This document shows positions 11,615 through 20,633 of a stretch of 64,000 nucleotides of DNA, piece after piece. This stretch comes from a bacterium (GTDB lineage: Bacteria > Desulfobacterota > JAPLJL01). The notes beneath the pieces were generated by a model. The model saw nothing but the letters and a program-made list of their open reading frames with translations. It was not told the origin of the DNA and ran no database searches. How positions within the stretch are numbered: position 1 is the stretch's first letter; every line of letters starts with the position of its first letter. A program made the position numbers and the translations under genes. Where the stretch lies: NCBI GenBank assembly GCA_028713675.1, contig JAQTNV010000002.1, forward strand, positions 105,433 to 169,432, written 5' to 3'.

Positions 11615-12747
11615 GAAGCTCTCGTCAAATGCCGAGATGACCTTTGCGCCAGGGTCTCCATCAGCTGGTCGAACGGCCGGTTGAATTTCTCGACTCCTTC
11701 GTCCTCTAGCTGCCGCGTCACATCGTCGATGCTGATGCCCAGTTCCGGCAGTCGCTCCAACACCCGGCGGGCTTCCTTGACCTCTTGTTCGAGCCGGGCT
11801 TTCGGCTCTCCGTGGTCACGGTAGGCGTCCAGGGTTTCCAGCGGGGCCGTGTCGACCGTGTCCGGTCCGATGAGGGCCTCGACGTATTTCACGTCGCCGT
11901 AGTCCGGGTTCTTGGTGCCGGTGCTGGCCCAGAGCAGCCGCTGGATACGGGCGCCCTGAACCGCCAGCTTCCTGAACCGGTCGCCGCCGAAGATCTCTTT
12001 ATAAATTTGATAGGCCATCTTCGCGCTGGCGATGGCGACTTGCCCGCGCGCCTTTTTCGCGAGGTCTGCCTCCCGGCTGACTTGGACAATGAGTTTTTCC
12101 AGCAGCGGATCCACCAGCGCATCAATGCGGCTTACAAAGAAGCTGGCCACCGAGGCCACATGTTTCACGGGCTTCCCTTGGGTTGCGCGCACTTCAAGGC
12201 CTGCAAGGTAGGCTTCCGTAACCTGTCGATAACGGGGCAATCCAAAGAGCAGCGTAACGTTGACGCTGATTCCTTCGCTGATAAGTTGCCGGATGGCGGG
12301 TAGTCCCTCGGCCGTCGCCGGGACCTTGATGAAGACATTGGGCCGGTTCAGCGCGGCCCACAACCGGCGGGCTTCCCGGATTGTACCCTGGGTGTCGTGC
12401 GCCAGGTGCGGATTGACCTCCAGGCTGACATACCCATCTTTGCCGTCAGTCCGGTCATATAGAGGCCGGAACTCGTCGGCGGCGCTCTGCACGTCGCGCT
12501 GGCTGAGGGCTTCGTAGATTGCCTCAGTGCCTTTTCCCTTGAGCGCCATGGCCCGGATGTCCTCGTCGTAATCATGGCTGTCCGCAATCGCCTTCTCGAA
12601 GATGGATGGATTCGAGGTCATCCCCCGCAGTCCATCCTCCTCGATCAGACGCCGGAGCCCGCCGCCGGCGATGAGATCTCGCCGGATGTAGTCCACCCAG
12701 ATGGACTGACCGAGCGTTCCCAATTGTTTCAAAGGATTGTTATTCAT
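11611..12747 (-). CDS. tal: Transaldolase
   Basis: Transfers dihydroxyacetone units between sedoheptulose-7-P/glyceraldehyde-3-P and erythrose-4-P/fructose-6-P. The 378-residue protein has the class features [29 protein letters not shown], the Schiff-base lysine in [15 protein letters not shown], and [13 protein letters not shown]. The length matches the TAL-2 (cyanobacterial/actinobacterial) subfamily, which is often fused to Pgi; here Pgi is separate, at the far end of the operon. ATG at 12747 has GGAGG seven bases upstream and overlaps by ATGA the stop of a 42-codon ORF. It is the first long gene of the operon. Confidence 0.95.
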   Translation of the reverse strand: MNNNPLKQLGTLGQSIWVDYIRRDLIAGGGLRRLIEEDGLRGMTSNPSIFEKAIADSHDYDEDIRAMALKGKGTEAIYEALSQRDVQSAADEFRPLYDRTDGKDGYVSLEVNPHLAHDTQGTIREARRLWAALNRPNVFIKVPATAEGLPAIRQLISEGISVNVTLLFGLPRYRQVTEAYLAGLEVRATQGKPVKHVASVASFFVSRIDALVDPLLEKLIVQVSREADLAKKARGQVAIASAKMAYQIYKEIFGGDRFRKLAVQGARIQRLLWASTGTKNPDYGDVKYVEALIGPDTVDTAPLETLDAYRDHGEPKARLEQEVKEARRVLERLPELGISIDDVTRQLEDEGVEKFNRPFDQLMETLAQRSSRHLTRAS

Positions 12748-12872
12748 GTTCTTGCCTCCGCGCTTTCCAGTACCGGGACTTTGGCTAGACAAAGCTGGCA
12801 ATACTCGGCGCCGCTGAATCGTTCGGCTCCGCTTATATCCAAAGCAATCGGCATGCCAGGAGAATTATCCAT
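12744..12872 (-). CDS. 42-residue leader ORF coupled to tal
   Basis: A short frame starting ATG at 12872 (MDNSPGMPIALDISGAERF) runs without interruption to a TGA that overlaps the tal ATG in the four-base form ATGA. It contains a CxxC pair (YCQLC). The exact stop/start overlap favours a real, translationally coupled small protein or leader. No strong ribosome-binding site precedes it, and I recognise no family. It could instead be chance, since the region just upstream is AT-rich promoter-like DNA. Confidence 0.4.
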   Translation of the reverse strand: MDNSPGMPIALDISGAERFSGAEYCQLCLAKVPVLESAEART

Positions 12873-13134
12873 AAAAATATATCAAAATATTTCATGGATT
12901 TAAATTGGTTATATATAGCTAGCCTCGGAAAATAATGCCTGGAGATTTTCCGAGATTATTCCACCGTACAGGAAATTTTCCTGTCCAACGGTAAAAAAAG
13001 GTTCCTAAGAACAAATATCAAAAAAGTTTTCAAATTGACATTTACTGACGAACGTCAACCGTCCCAGACCGGCTCACTAGGGAATATTTACGTTTGTCGG
13101 GAAAAGTAAACCGATCCGGGGTCTCAGGCTTTTT
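12873..13134. promoter_or_regulatory. Regulatory region with three inverted repeats between clcA and tal
   Basis: No gene seen. Three dyads stand out. First, CTCGGAAAAT at 12924-12933 is repeated inverted at 12945-12954. Second, ACAGGAAA and TTTCCTGT at 12968-12984 have a single central base and are flanked by matching ACCGT/ACGGT. Third, TTGAC and GTCAA at about 13035-13060 enclose TGACG-AA-CGTCA. The DNA is AT-rich towards tal. These may be operators of the sugar operon or the end of the clcA transcript; none is followed by a clear T-run in the reading direction. Confidence 0.5.
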
Positions 13135-14862
13135 TTACGATTTTTCCTTCAAGGCCTGGTTATAGGCGGCGATAATACTCTTGCGGGTTACCAGTCCGAT
13201 CAGATGGCCGGGGTTATCCCGTTCTACCACCGGGATCTGGGCAACTTCTTTTTCTCCCAGTTTACCCAAGGCGGTTTTCAGGTTTTCGTCAGGATAGCAG
13301 ACCACCACATTTTTAGTCATTATTTCCTTGACGGGGACTTCCGGCTTTCCCTCAACCAGGGCCTGGTTAACATCCTTGGGGGTAACTATTCCCACTAAAT
13401 TATTTTTCTGGTCCAGAACTGAAAATCCCCGGTAACGGGTAGACTTAAACAGCAGATCCACGTTTTTAACGCTGGTGGTTTCCTCGACGGTAGTTATTTT
13501 CTTAAACATCGCGTCAAAAACATTTATTTCCTCCATAAGATCCATTCCCTCGATTTTTTGAATGTTTATTCCCCTTCTGACCAGCTTCAAAGTGTAGATC
13601 GATTCTTTGGTCAATCTTTTGATGACTACAGTGGAAATGACGCAGGTAATCATCAAGGGCAGGATAATCTTATAATCCCCCGTCATCTCGAACAGGATAA
13701 GAATGGCTGAAATCGGAGCTTGGGCGGCCCCGGCAAAAGTCGCCCCCATCCCCACCAGGGCACAGGCCCCCGGAGGAATGGCAATATCAGGCATAAGTAT
13801 TTGAGTGAGTTTGCCGAAGGCCTCCCCCAACATAGCCCCGATGAAAAGGGAAGGGGCGAATACTCCCCCGGACCCTCCCGAACCCAAGGTTAGGGAAGTG
13901 GCCAAAATCTTGAAAAAGACGAGAAGGACAACCGTCCCGAACACAATTTTCCCGGATAAAGCCAGCTCGATGGATTCGTAACCGACTCCAAAAATCTGGG
14001 GAAAGTAGAGCCCAATTAAGCCGACCAGCAATCCCCCCATCGCGGGTTTTATGTATTCAGGGATCTTGATGAGTTTGAAAAGGTCTTCGCTTTTATACAG
14101 GACTTTAATAAAAAGCCAGGCTGCTCCGGCAGTCAGAAATCCAAAAATGAAATAAAGCGGCATCTCCCATAGACTTAACAACTGGTAAGTTGGCGTTAAA
14201 AAAGCCGGATGATCCCCCAGGAAATACCGGGAGGTGATCGCGGCCGTCACCCCGGATAAAACCACGGAAGAAAAATGCCGGGGGCCATATTCCCTTAAAA
14301 TTACTTCCAGGGAGAAAAATATTCCGGCCAGGGGAGCGTTGAAGGTCGCGGCGATCCCGCCGGCCGCCCCGCAGGCGACCAGGATCTTGGTTTTTTCCTC
14401 GGTAAGATTGAATACCTGCGCCAGGCTGGATCCGAGGGCGGAACCAATCTGGACAATCGGGCCTTCGCGGCCTACCGAGCCTCCGGAGCCAATGCAGATT
14501 GATGATGCCAGGGCTTTCACCACCGCTACCCTGGGCCTGATTCTGCCTCCGGCATTAGCCACCGCCAGCATAACTTCCGGCACCCCGTGTCCCTTGGTTT
14601 CTCTCGAAAAAGCATTAATTATGGGTCCAATGATCAAACCGCCCAGAGCGGGAATGATGATCACATAATAGGGGCCCATAAATTGGAGAAGGTTGCGCCC
14701 TTCTGAAAAGAAAATAATTTTAAAAACGCCTATAAGCCAACGGAAGAGGATAGCTCCCAAACCTGAGCCCAACCCGATCAAAAGTGAAAAAACCAATAAA
14801 AAGGCGGCTTCCGAGGTTTGAAGGTAAAAAATGGCCTTTTTGACTACCTCTTTAATACGCAT
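13135..14862 (-). CDS. ClC-type chloride channel/transporter with CBS domains
   Basis: Integral membrane ClC protein of 575 residues. The three selectivity segments are present: GSGGSVGREGPIVQIG, with the gating glutamate in GREGP; the GSGGSGGVFAPSLFIGAMLG segment; and the central helices between. About ten hydrophobic segments span residues 15-425. The C-terminal about 125 residues form a CBS pair, seen in FSVLDQKNNLVGIVTPKDV and IPVVERDNPGHLIGLVTRK, which usually binds adenine nucleotides. It probably acts as a chloride/proton antiporter or channel. It lies on the same strand as the sugar operon but is separated from it by about 390 bp, and diverges from the export cluster at 15.2 kb. Confidence 0.92.
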   Translation of the reverse strand: MRIKEVVKKAIFYLQTSEAAFLLVFSLLIGLGSGLGAILFRWLIGVFKIIFFSEGRNLLQFMGPYYVIIIPALGGLIIGPIINAFSRETKGHGVPEVMLAVANAGGRIRPRVAVVKALASSICIGSGGSVGREGPIVQIGSALGSSLAQVFNLTEEKTKILVACGAAGGIAATFNAPLAGIFFSLEVILREYGPRHFSSVVLSGVTAAITSRYFLGDHPAFLTPTYQLLSLWEMPLYFIFGFLTAGAAWLFIKVLYKSEDLFKLIKIPEYIKPAMGGLLVGLIGLYFPQIFGVGYESIELALSGKIVFGTVVLLVFFKILATSLTLGSGGSGGVFAPSLFIGAMLGEAFGKLTQILMPDIAIPPGACALVGMGATFAGAAQAPISAILILFEMTGDYKIILPLMITCVISTVVIKRLTKESIYTLKLVRRGINIQKIEGMDLMEEINVFDAMFKKITTVEETTSVKNVDLLFKSTRYRGFSVLDQKNNLVGIVTPKDVNQALVEGKPEVPVKEIMTKNVVVCYPDENLKTALGKLGEKEVAQIPVVERDNPGHLIGLVTRKSIIAAYNQALKEKS

Positions 14863-15190
14863 TTGTTTTTTGGGTTTGAGGGTCGGACGGGGAATACCAG
14901 GATAGACAAGTAAAATTACTAATCATTTTTCCTGGTTGGAATTTACCCGCTCGATAGGAATTTTGCAAGTTTGAGCCAACCCGCACTAAAATTATCCTTA
15001 ATCTATAATTTCGCGTTGCCGAGGTTTGGATGATTACCTCCAGTATTATGATCCCTGTAAAACCGGAGGGCAGCGTGCTTTCAAAAAACCAGGTTTTGAA
15101 TATCATTTACTTTCTGACGGTTGGTTTGAAGAGGGTTAGGGAATATCAAAGACGGAGCCGGGTTCGCGGGCTCCACACCGGGAGCTAATA
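14863..15190. promoter_or_regulatory. Divergent intergenic region with hairpin before the export cluster
   Basis: About 330 bp between the divergent clcA and LolA-like genes, presumably holding both promoters. No convincing gene or unambiguous -35/-10 pair was found. A hairpin (GGAGCC at 15154-15159, GGCTCC at 15169-15174) lies directly before the GGGAG ribosome site of the plus-strand gene and could affect its translation. Confidence 0.35.
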
Positions 15191-15985
15191 ATGAAATCAC
15201 TTAAGAAAATAATGAAAGTTGTGATTTTAGGAATTGTGCTTCTCGCACCTTTGCTTCCGGCGGCGGTCTCAGCCGAAACCGAAGGAGCCCCCGATTTAAA
15301 AGTGGTTTTAAAACGCCTGGACGATCTTTTCCGCTCGGCAAGCAGCGTGGGGTCAATGGAGCTTACCATCGTAAAACCCCGCCGGAAGCACATCCTGAAA
15401 CTCAAAATCTGGACCCAGGGCGAAGATAAAGCCTTGATCGTGATCGAGGCTCCCGAACGGGATAAAGGAACGTCCACCTTGAAGGTGGGGAAAAATCTCT
15501 GGAACTACCTGCCCAAGATCAACCGGACGATCCGGATTCCTCCCTCGATGATGCAAAGCTCCTGGATGGGAAGCGACTTTACCAACGATGACCTGGTCAA
15601 GGAATCGTCACTTTTAAAGGATTTTGACTCGCGGATGGCGGGACGTTCCGAGGATCCCCCCGGCTGGAAAATCGAGCTCACTGCCAAGCCCGGCCTGGTC
15701 GGCCTCTGGGAACGGATTGAATACTTGGTGGATTCGGAAGGCGGCTTGCCCCGGGAAGCGAGGTTCTACGACCGCCGGAACCGGCTGGCCCGAATCATGA
15801 CCTTCGACGAAATAAAAACCTTCAGCGGAAGAACCATCCCCGCGCATCTTACCCTCATCCCGATCGACACTGACGGGAAACCCGAGCCGGACACCCGAAC
15901 CGAGATGCGTTACCTGGAAGTAAAATTCAACCTTCCGGTCCCGGATTCAACCTTCAGCCTTTCCGAACTAGAGAGGAACCGTTGA
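15191..15985 (+). CDS. Outer-membrane lipoprotein-sorting-like (LolA-fold) periplasmic protein
   Basis: 264 residues with a clear signal peptide (MKSLKKIMKVVILGIVLL, cleavage after AVSA). The mature part matches the LolA-like family annotated as outer membrane lipoprotein-sorting protein: the beta-rich sequence around KGTSTLKVGKNLWNYLPK and the MQSSWMGSDFTNDDLVKES segment are typical. It lies upstream of two FtsX permeases, a LolD-like ATPase and an outer-membrane barrel on the same strand. This suggests it shuttles a lipid or lipoprotein across the periplasm for this exporter; the substrate is unknown. The start at 15191 has GGGAG nearby and gives an intact signal peptide. Confidence 0.88.
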   Translation: MKSLKKIMKVVILGIVLLAPLLPAAVSAETEGAPDLKVVLKRLDDLFRSASSVGSMELTIVKPRRKHILKLKIWTQGEDKALIVIEAPERDKGTSTLKVGKNLWNYLPKINRTIRIPPSMMQSSWMGSDFTNDDLVKESSLLKDFDSRMAGRSEDPPGWKIELTAKPGLVGLWERIEYLVDSEGGLPREARFYDRRNRLARIMTFDEIKTFSGRTIPAHLTLIPIDTDGKPEPDTRTEMRYLEVKFNLPVPDSTFSLSELERNR

Positions 15986-16009
15986 AAAGGGAATACTGAC
16001 AATAATTTT

Positions 16010-16028
16010 CCCCCTCTCTTCAAGGGGG
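16010..16028 (+). repeat. C-run/G-run hairpin overlapping a ribosome site
   Basis: CCCCCT at 16010-16015 pairs with AGGGGG at 16023-16028. The 3' arm merges with the GGGGGAGGAG ribosome-binding site of the permease at 16041, so folding could hide the site. A related sequence occurs at 19270-19310 inside the start of the barrel gene. Such hairpins are a common dispersed intergenic repeat type in environmental genomes. Confidence 0.5.
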
Positions 16029-16040
16029 AGGAGATGATAT

Positions 16041-17315
16041 TTGAACTTAAAGAAGATGACAATTTCCTTCAGCACCCTGAAAATCGCCTGGCGGAACCTC
16101 GGCCGGAACCGGCGGAGGACGCTTCTGAGCGTGGGCGCGATCGCGCTCGGCCAGTTCACCCTGATCACGGTGAACGGGTTGGACGCCGGTTATTTCGAGA
16201 GCATGCTCCGGATTGTCACCGGCCCGCTCATCGGTCACGTCCAGGTTCACCATCCCAAGTGGAGGGAGGAACAAGCGGTGGACCAATACCTGGACAACCT
16301 CTCGGAGGCCGAGAAGGAGATCCGGGCCTTGCCCAATGTCAAAAGCGTATCCGCCCGGGTCTTCTCGGCCGCACTCGCGGCCCCCGGCGAGCGCGGCCGC
16401 CAGCCCGCCGAAGCAGAGATGGGAATGGTAGTCGGGGTGGACGTTTCGGCCGAGAACCGGCAAGGGGGGATCCTGGCTTCCCTCCCGCCCGCGGATCTGC
16501 CGGGGCCGGGAAGCGTGGTCTTGGGTAAAGTTTTGGCCCAAAGGCTCAAGCTCACTCCCGGGAAGACCATCGCGGTCATCAGCCAGGATACCGACGGGCT
16601 CCCGGTCAGTAATATCTTCCGGGTCAATGCCCTGATTCAGGGAGGAAACGAGCTTATCAGCCGTCTGGGGATCGTGATGGCGCTTAAGGATGCCCAGGGC
16701 TTCCTTGCTCTCCCCAACCAGGCCCACGAGATCATTATCCTGGGCGACGATTACCGGAAGGCCGGGGAACTGGCCGAGCGGGTCAAATCTTTGCCCGCGC
16801 TCAAGAACGCCGAGGTGATTACCTGGAAGGAGGCTTTCCCGGTGATCGTTCGCCTGATCGGCATGAAGAACTGGATAGACCTGATTTTCCTGGTCATCCT
16901 GTTTATCGCGGCCGCGGCCGGGATCGCCAATACCATGATGATGTCCACGTTCGAGCGGACCCGCGAATTCGGGATGCTTCTGGCCCTCGGGACCCGGCCC
17001 GGGCGGCTGATCAGGATGATCGCCTGGGAATCGGTGATTCTCGGCCTGGTGGGAGTAGCCCTTGGTTCAATCCTGGGGACGATCGTCGTGCTCATCACCT
17101 CGCATACCGGGATTGATTACGGGGCCTTGGGCGGAATCAGGGGTCAGGAATTGAGCTTTCAGGGGTTGACCATTTCTTACGTGGTCTACCCGAAATTCGA
17201 ATTCCATCAAGTGTTATTTGGGTTTGGGGCCGTTACGATCACCGCGGTCCTGACTTCCCTCTGGCCGGCCCTGCTGGCGGCCCGGCTCGAACCGGCGGAA
17301 GCGGTGCGCTCATGA
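16041..17315 (+). CDS. FtsX/MacB-type ABC transporter permease (first copy)
   Basis: 424-residue LolC/E-like permease. One transmembrane segment near residues 25-45 follows the RNLGRNRRRTLLSVGA motif, and a large periplasmic (MacB_PCD-like) domain follows. The last about 150 residues hold three transmembrane segments, including LIFLVILFIAAAAGIANTMM and the cytoplasmic coupling stretch FERTREFGMLLALGTRPGR. It ends LEPAEAVRS, as in the family. TTG at 16041 is the preferred start because GGGGGAGGAG lies about 7 bases before it; ATG at 16056 is an alternative. The stop overlaps the next permease start in ATGA form. It probably forms a heterodimer with the next gene product. Confidence 0.9.
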   Translation: MNLKKMTISFSTLKIAWRNLGRNRRRTLLSVGAIALGQFTLITVNGLDAGYFESMLRIVTGPLIGHVQVHHPKWREEQAVDQYLDNLSEAEKEIRALPNVKSVSARVFSAALAAPGERGRQPAEAEMGMVVGVDVSAENRQGGILASLPPADLPGPGSVVLGKVLAQRLKLTPGKTIAVISQDTDGLPVSNIFRVNALIQGGNELISRLGIVMALKDAQGFLALPNQAHEIIILGDDYRKAGELAERVKSLPALKNAEVITWKEAFPVIVRLIGMKNWIDLIFLVILFIAAAAGIANTMMMSTFERTREFGMLLALGTRPGRLIRMIAWESVILGLVGVALGSILGTIVVLITSHTGIDYGALGGIRGQELSFQGLTISYVVYPKFEFHQVLFGFGAVTITAVLTSLWPALLAARLEPAEAVRS

Positions 17316-18547
17316 CCGGAAGAATGATTATAAAATACGCGTTCCGGAGTCAGACCCGGCGTTTTCGCCGGACCATCCTTTCGGTCGTCGGGGTGGGGGT
17401 GGGGTGCGCCATGGGGATCATCGCCACCTGCTGGATTGGAGGGGAACAGGAAATGACGGTCCGGGCGGCCTCTGAGAGCGGGGCGGGACACCTGAAAATC
17501 GTCCCGGCCGGTTGGCTCGAGACCCGGGAAAACACCCTGCGGATTTCTGAGTGGAAAAGAACGCTGGCCCTGGCCCGGTCCCTGCCGGGGGTAAAGCGGG
17601 TCGCCTTCCGCGCCCGGACCGACGGCCTGCTGGCTTTCGGCAACCGCACCTCGGGAGTGGAAGTGACCGGGGTGGACCCGGATTCCGAGCGGGCCTTCAA
17701 CCGGATCGTTTACAAAAGCAAGATCCAGGGCCGTTACCTTGAACCCGGAGACGCCGGCCAGGCGGTGATCGGGCGGGAGCTCGCCCGGAGGCTCAAGGTC
17801 GGCCTGGATGACGACCTGATGATAACCCTTTCCGGAAAGGGGGAAATCGAAAGCGCCATGCTCCGGATTGTCGGAATCCTGGATACAGGAAGCCAGGAGC
17901 TGGACCTCTCCGTCTGCCACATCACCCTTACGGAACTGGAACGGATGACCGGAATTTCCGGGCCCGCGGAGATTTCGATCCTGCTGGATAATTACAAACG
18001 CATTGATTCCACCCGCGAGGTCCTGGCCCGGGAACTTTCCGGCCGAAACCGGGTCATCACCTGGAAGGAGGTGGCCCCGGAGCTCGCGGCCGGGATGGAG
18101 GGGGATATGGCCTTCGCCCGGCTTTTGGTTTTGATTATCATAGCCGTAGTGGGGCTCGGGATCATGAGCGCCCAGCTCACCGCGGTGATGGAGAGGCGGC
18201 GGGAATTCGGGATCCTTTCCGCCCTGGGGATGCCGGGCCGCCGGATTGTCGGGATGATCCTGACCGAGGCTTTCCTGATCGGGCTTGGAGGCGCCCTGGT
18301 CGCGCTTGCGGTTTCCTTCCCCATTACCTACCGATTGGCCAGCCGGGGCGTGAACCTCTCCGCCCTGATGGGCGGGTTAAACTCGTTTGGCGGAGTCCTG
18401 ATTGATCCGGTGGCCTATGGCGACCTGGGTTGGTGGGTGGTCTGGTATGCCTTCGGGGTTTCCCTGGCGGCGACGGTTTTGGCTTCTCTATATCCGGCCC
18501 GGCTGGCGCAGAAGATTGATCCGGCCGAGGCTTTAAGGAGGATTTGA
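17312..18547 (+). CDS. FtsX/MacB-type ABC transporter permease (second copy)
   Basis: 411-residue paralogue of the preceding permease with the same layout: an N-terminal membrane segment (TILSVVGVGVGCAMGIIATC), a periplasmic domain of about 220 residues, then three C-terminal segments. The coupling sequence is MERRREFGILSALGMPGRR and the C-terminus is KIDPAEALRRI. It starts at the ATGA overlap with its neighbour and ends two bases before the ATPase gene, so the three genes form one unit. Two different permeases plus one ATPase match the LolCDE architecture. Cargo is unknown; the LolA-like protein and barrel in the same operon suggest envelope lipid or lipoprotein trafficking. Confidence 0.9.
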   Translation: MTGRMIIKYAFRSQTRRFRRTILSVVGVGVGCAMGIIATCWIGGEQEMTVRAASESGAGHLKIVPAGWLETRENTLRISEWKRTLALARSLPGVKRVAFRARTDGLLAFGNRTSGVEVTGVDPDSERAFNRIVYKSKIQGRYLEPGDAGQAVIGRELARRLKVGLDDDLMITLSGKGEIESAMLRIVGILDTGSQELDLSVCHITLTELERMTGISGPAEISILLDNYKRIDSTREVLARELSGRNRVITWKEVAPELAAGMEGDMAFARLLVLIIIAVVGLGIMSAQLTAVMERRREFGILSALGMPGRRIVGMILTEAFLIGLGGALVALAVSFPITYRLASRGVNLSALMGGLNSFGGVLIDPVAYGDLGWWVVWYAFGVSLAATVLASLYPARLAQKIDPAEALRRI

Positions 18548-18548
18548 A

Positions 18549-19262
18549 ATGAGTGGAACCGACGGAAATTTCCTGATTACCGCCCGCGGGGTGACCAAGA
18601 TTTACCGGACGGGCCAAATCGAGGCCCCGGCTCTCCGGGGGGTAGATCTGGAGGTGAAATCAGGAGAATTTATTTCGATCGTGGGCCCTTCCGGAAGCGG
18701 GAAAACCACCCTGCTTAACCTGATCGGCGCCCTGGATTCGCTGACCGGAGGGGAGCTTAAGGTCCTGGGTAAGGACGTGAGCGGGTTAAGCCGCCGCGAA
18801 CGGGCCGAGCTTCGACTGCATCATCTAGGTTTCGTCTTCCAGGCCTATAACCTGATCCCGGTTCTCACCGCCCGGGAAAACGTGGAATTCGTGCTCGAGC
18901 TTCAAGGCGTGGGCCGTGAGCGGAGCGCCCGCGCGGAGGAGGTGCTAGGCGAACTCGGTCTTTCCGAATTTTCCGACCGCCGGCCGCTGGAGATGTCAGG
19001 AGGGCAGCAGCAACGGGTGGCGGTGGCGCGGGCGGTCGCCTCCCGGCCCCGGCTGGTTCTGGCGGATGAGCCCACCGCCAACCTCGACGGAGAGAATGCC
19101 GAGGTTCTCCTCCGCCTGATGCGAAGGCTCCGCGATGAACAGGGTATGACATTTGTTTTTTCCACGCACGATTCCCGGGTGGTGGAACACGCGGAAAGGA
19201 TCATAACCCTGACGGACGGTCGGGTTTCGCAGGATGAGAGAAGGAATCCAGATCGGGGTTGA
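18549..19262 (+). CDS. ABC transporter ATPase, LolD/MacB type
   Basis: 237-residue nucleotide-binding subunit. Walker A GPSGSGKTTLLNLIG, Q-loop FVFQAYNLIPVLTARENV, signature EMSGGQQQRVAVARA, Walker B LVLADEPTANLD and the switch histidine in VFSTHD are all intact, so it should hydrolyse ATP. The sequence groups with the LolD/FtsE/MacB class that works with FtsX-type permeases rather than with transport-cycle importers. It starts 2 bases after the second permease and its end overlaps the beta-barrel gene by 4 bp. It powers the two upstream permeases. Confidence 0.95.
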   Translation: MSGTDGNFLITARGVTKIYRTGQIEAPALRGVDLEVKSGEFISIVGPSGSGKTTLLNLIGALDSLTGGELKVLGKDVSGLSRRERAELRLHHLGFVFQAYNLIPVLTARENVEFVLELQGVGRERSARAEEVLGELGLSEFSDRRPLEMSGGQQQRVAVARAVASRPRLVLADEPTANLDGENAEVLLRLMRRLRDEQGMTFVFSTHDSRVVEHAERIITLTDGRVSQDERRNPDRG

Positions 19263-20563
19263 AAATTATGAAAATCCCCCTTCGTCCCCCTTTTCACAAA
19301 GAGGGAAGGCAAAAAATTCTCGCGATTATAAAATCGATGATTTTCACGATTCTTTTGTTATTTCCATCAGTATCTGGTTCCGTGGAAATAACGGTCGGGG
19401 AGGATAAGGACTTGGTCTTCAACCCCAGCATGGCTCTCAAGGCGAGCCTCCTGGTTCCCGAGGGCGACCCGGCCCTTAATCTCTGGCGTCTCCGCTTAGG
19501 GATGGACGGCAAGTACCAGTCCTGGGCCAAGCTCGGGTTCGCTTACGAACAGAGAATCCGGACCAACCCGGGAGAGGAAACGGGCGGTTTTGCCATCCTC
19601 CCGCCGGAAACGGAAGCGTCGTATCGGCTTCGGCAGTTGGATTGGTCCCTGGCGGAGAAGGGCATGGAATATTCCTATAGGCACGAAATCGATCGGACGT
19701 TTTTGTCCTTTCACTTGGATCAGGCCGATCTGACCCTGGGCCGTCAAGCGATCGGTTGGGGGCGGGGGGTGATTTTCAGCGCGGTAGACGTTTTTTCTCC
19801 CTTTCAGCCGCTCGAGATTGACCGGGAATGGCGCCGGGGGGTGGATGCGGCTCGCGCCGACCTGAAGATCTCGGATCGTTCTTCCCTGGATCTGGTGAGT
19901 GCTTGGGGACCGGACGCGGACATAGACAAATCCGCTTTCCTGGGCCGCCTGCGCGGGTTCGCCGGGCGGCTGGACGGCGAGTTTATTTTCGGATGGCGCG
20001 CCCGCGATCTCATGTACGCGGCAACCTGTTCCTCCCGTTTAGGCGGGGCTGAGCTTCACGGGGAGCTGGCGTTCTTCGATACGCCCGAGAGATTTCCCGG
20101 GGGGGCATTCGGCCGATGGGATTTCGCGGTCGCCAAGGCGGTTTTAGGAACGTCGTATACCTTTCAAATCGGCCACGGCCTTTCTGCTTGGGCCGAGTAT
20201 CACTTCTCCGGTTTCGGATTCGAGGATATCAAACAAGCGCCTTTAGCCTTGGCGACCGATAATTCCTACCAAACCCGTTTCCTCCGCGGAGACACCCAGA
20301 TTCTCGGACGGCAGGCGCTCGCGTTGCGGACCGCCTATGAGTTCAACGATTTACTTGATGTCAGTCTGTCCTGGATCGGAAGTCTCACGGATGGATCGGG
20401 GGTGATTGTCCCGGTATTCGACTCGACCGTCTCCGATAACTTATCGGTCACCGCCAGCTTCTTCTTCCCGTATGGGCCGGGTCTGGATAGCTCCGGATTG
20501 CCCCGCAGCGAGTATGGAAGCTCGCCCATCGCCGGATTCCTGCAGGTCAATATTTACCACTAA
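19259..20563 (+). CDS. Predicted outer-membrane beta-barrel protein of the export cluster
   Basis: 434 residues, overlapping the end of the ATPase gene. After the hydrophobic signal SMIFTILLLFPSVSGS the chain is full of alternating beta-strand-like segments, and it ends QVNIYH, consistent with a large outer-membrane barrel. I do not recognise a named family; it resembles the barrel proteins found next to LolA-like/FtsX clusters. The first about 20 residues (PLRPPFHKEG) are encoded by a dispersed C/T-rich repeat and precede the signal peptide, so the true start may be the ATG at about 19337 (MIFTILLLF). It could be the acceptor at the outer membrane for the exported substrate. Confidence 0.75.
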   Translation: MKIMKIPLRPPFHKEGRQKILAIIKSMIFTILLLFPSVSGSVEITVGEDKDLVFNPSMALKASLLVPEGDPALNLWRLRLGMDGKYQSWAKLGFAYEQRIRTNPGEETGGFAILPPETEASYRLRQLDWSLAEKGMEYSYRHEIDRTFLSFHLDQADLTLGRQAIGWGRGVIFSAVDVFSPFQPLEIDREWRRGVDAARADLKISDRSSLDLVSAWGPDADIDKSAFLGRLRGFAGRLDGEFIFGWRARDLMYAATCSSRLGGAELHGELAFFDTPERFPGGAFGRWDFAVAKAVLGTSYTFQIGHGLSAWAEYHFSGFGFEDIKQAPLALATDNSYQTRFLRGDTQILGRQALALRTAYEFNDLLDVSLSWIGSLTDGSGVIVPVFDSTVSDNLSVTASFFFPYGPGLDSSGLPRSEYGSSPIAGFLQVNIYH

Positions 20564-20609
20564 AGTCTAAATAATAACCGTAGACATTACGGAGGGCGAT
20601 TTCGGTAAA

Positions 20610-20633
20610 CTACTGCCGCTAACAAGGCGGTAG
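20610..20633 (+). terminator. Possible terminator hairpin after the barrel gene
   Basis: CTACTGCC (20610-20617) can pair with GGCGGTAG (20626-20633), including one T-G pair, and GTTTATAG follows. The weak T-run makes it only a possible terminator for the plus-strand export cluster. Confidence 0.35.

Noticed and set aside
10886..11824. Plus-strand open frame of about 310 codons opposite pgm and tal
   Set aside because: Spans two well-supported minus-strand genes and shows no protein family features.
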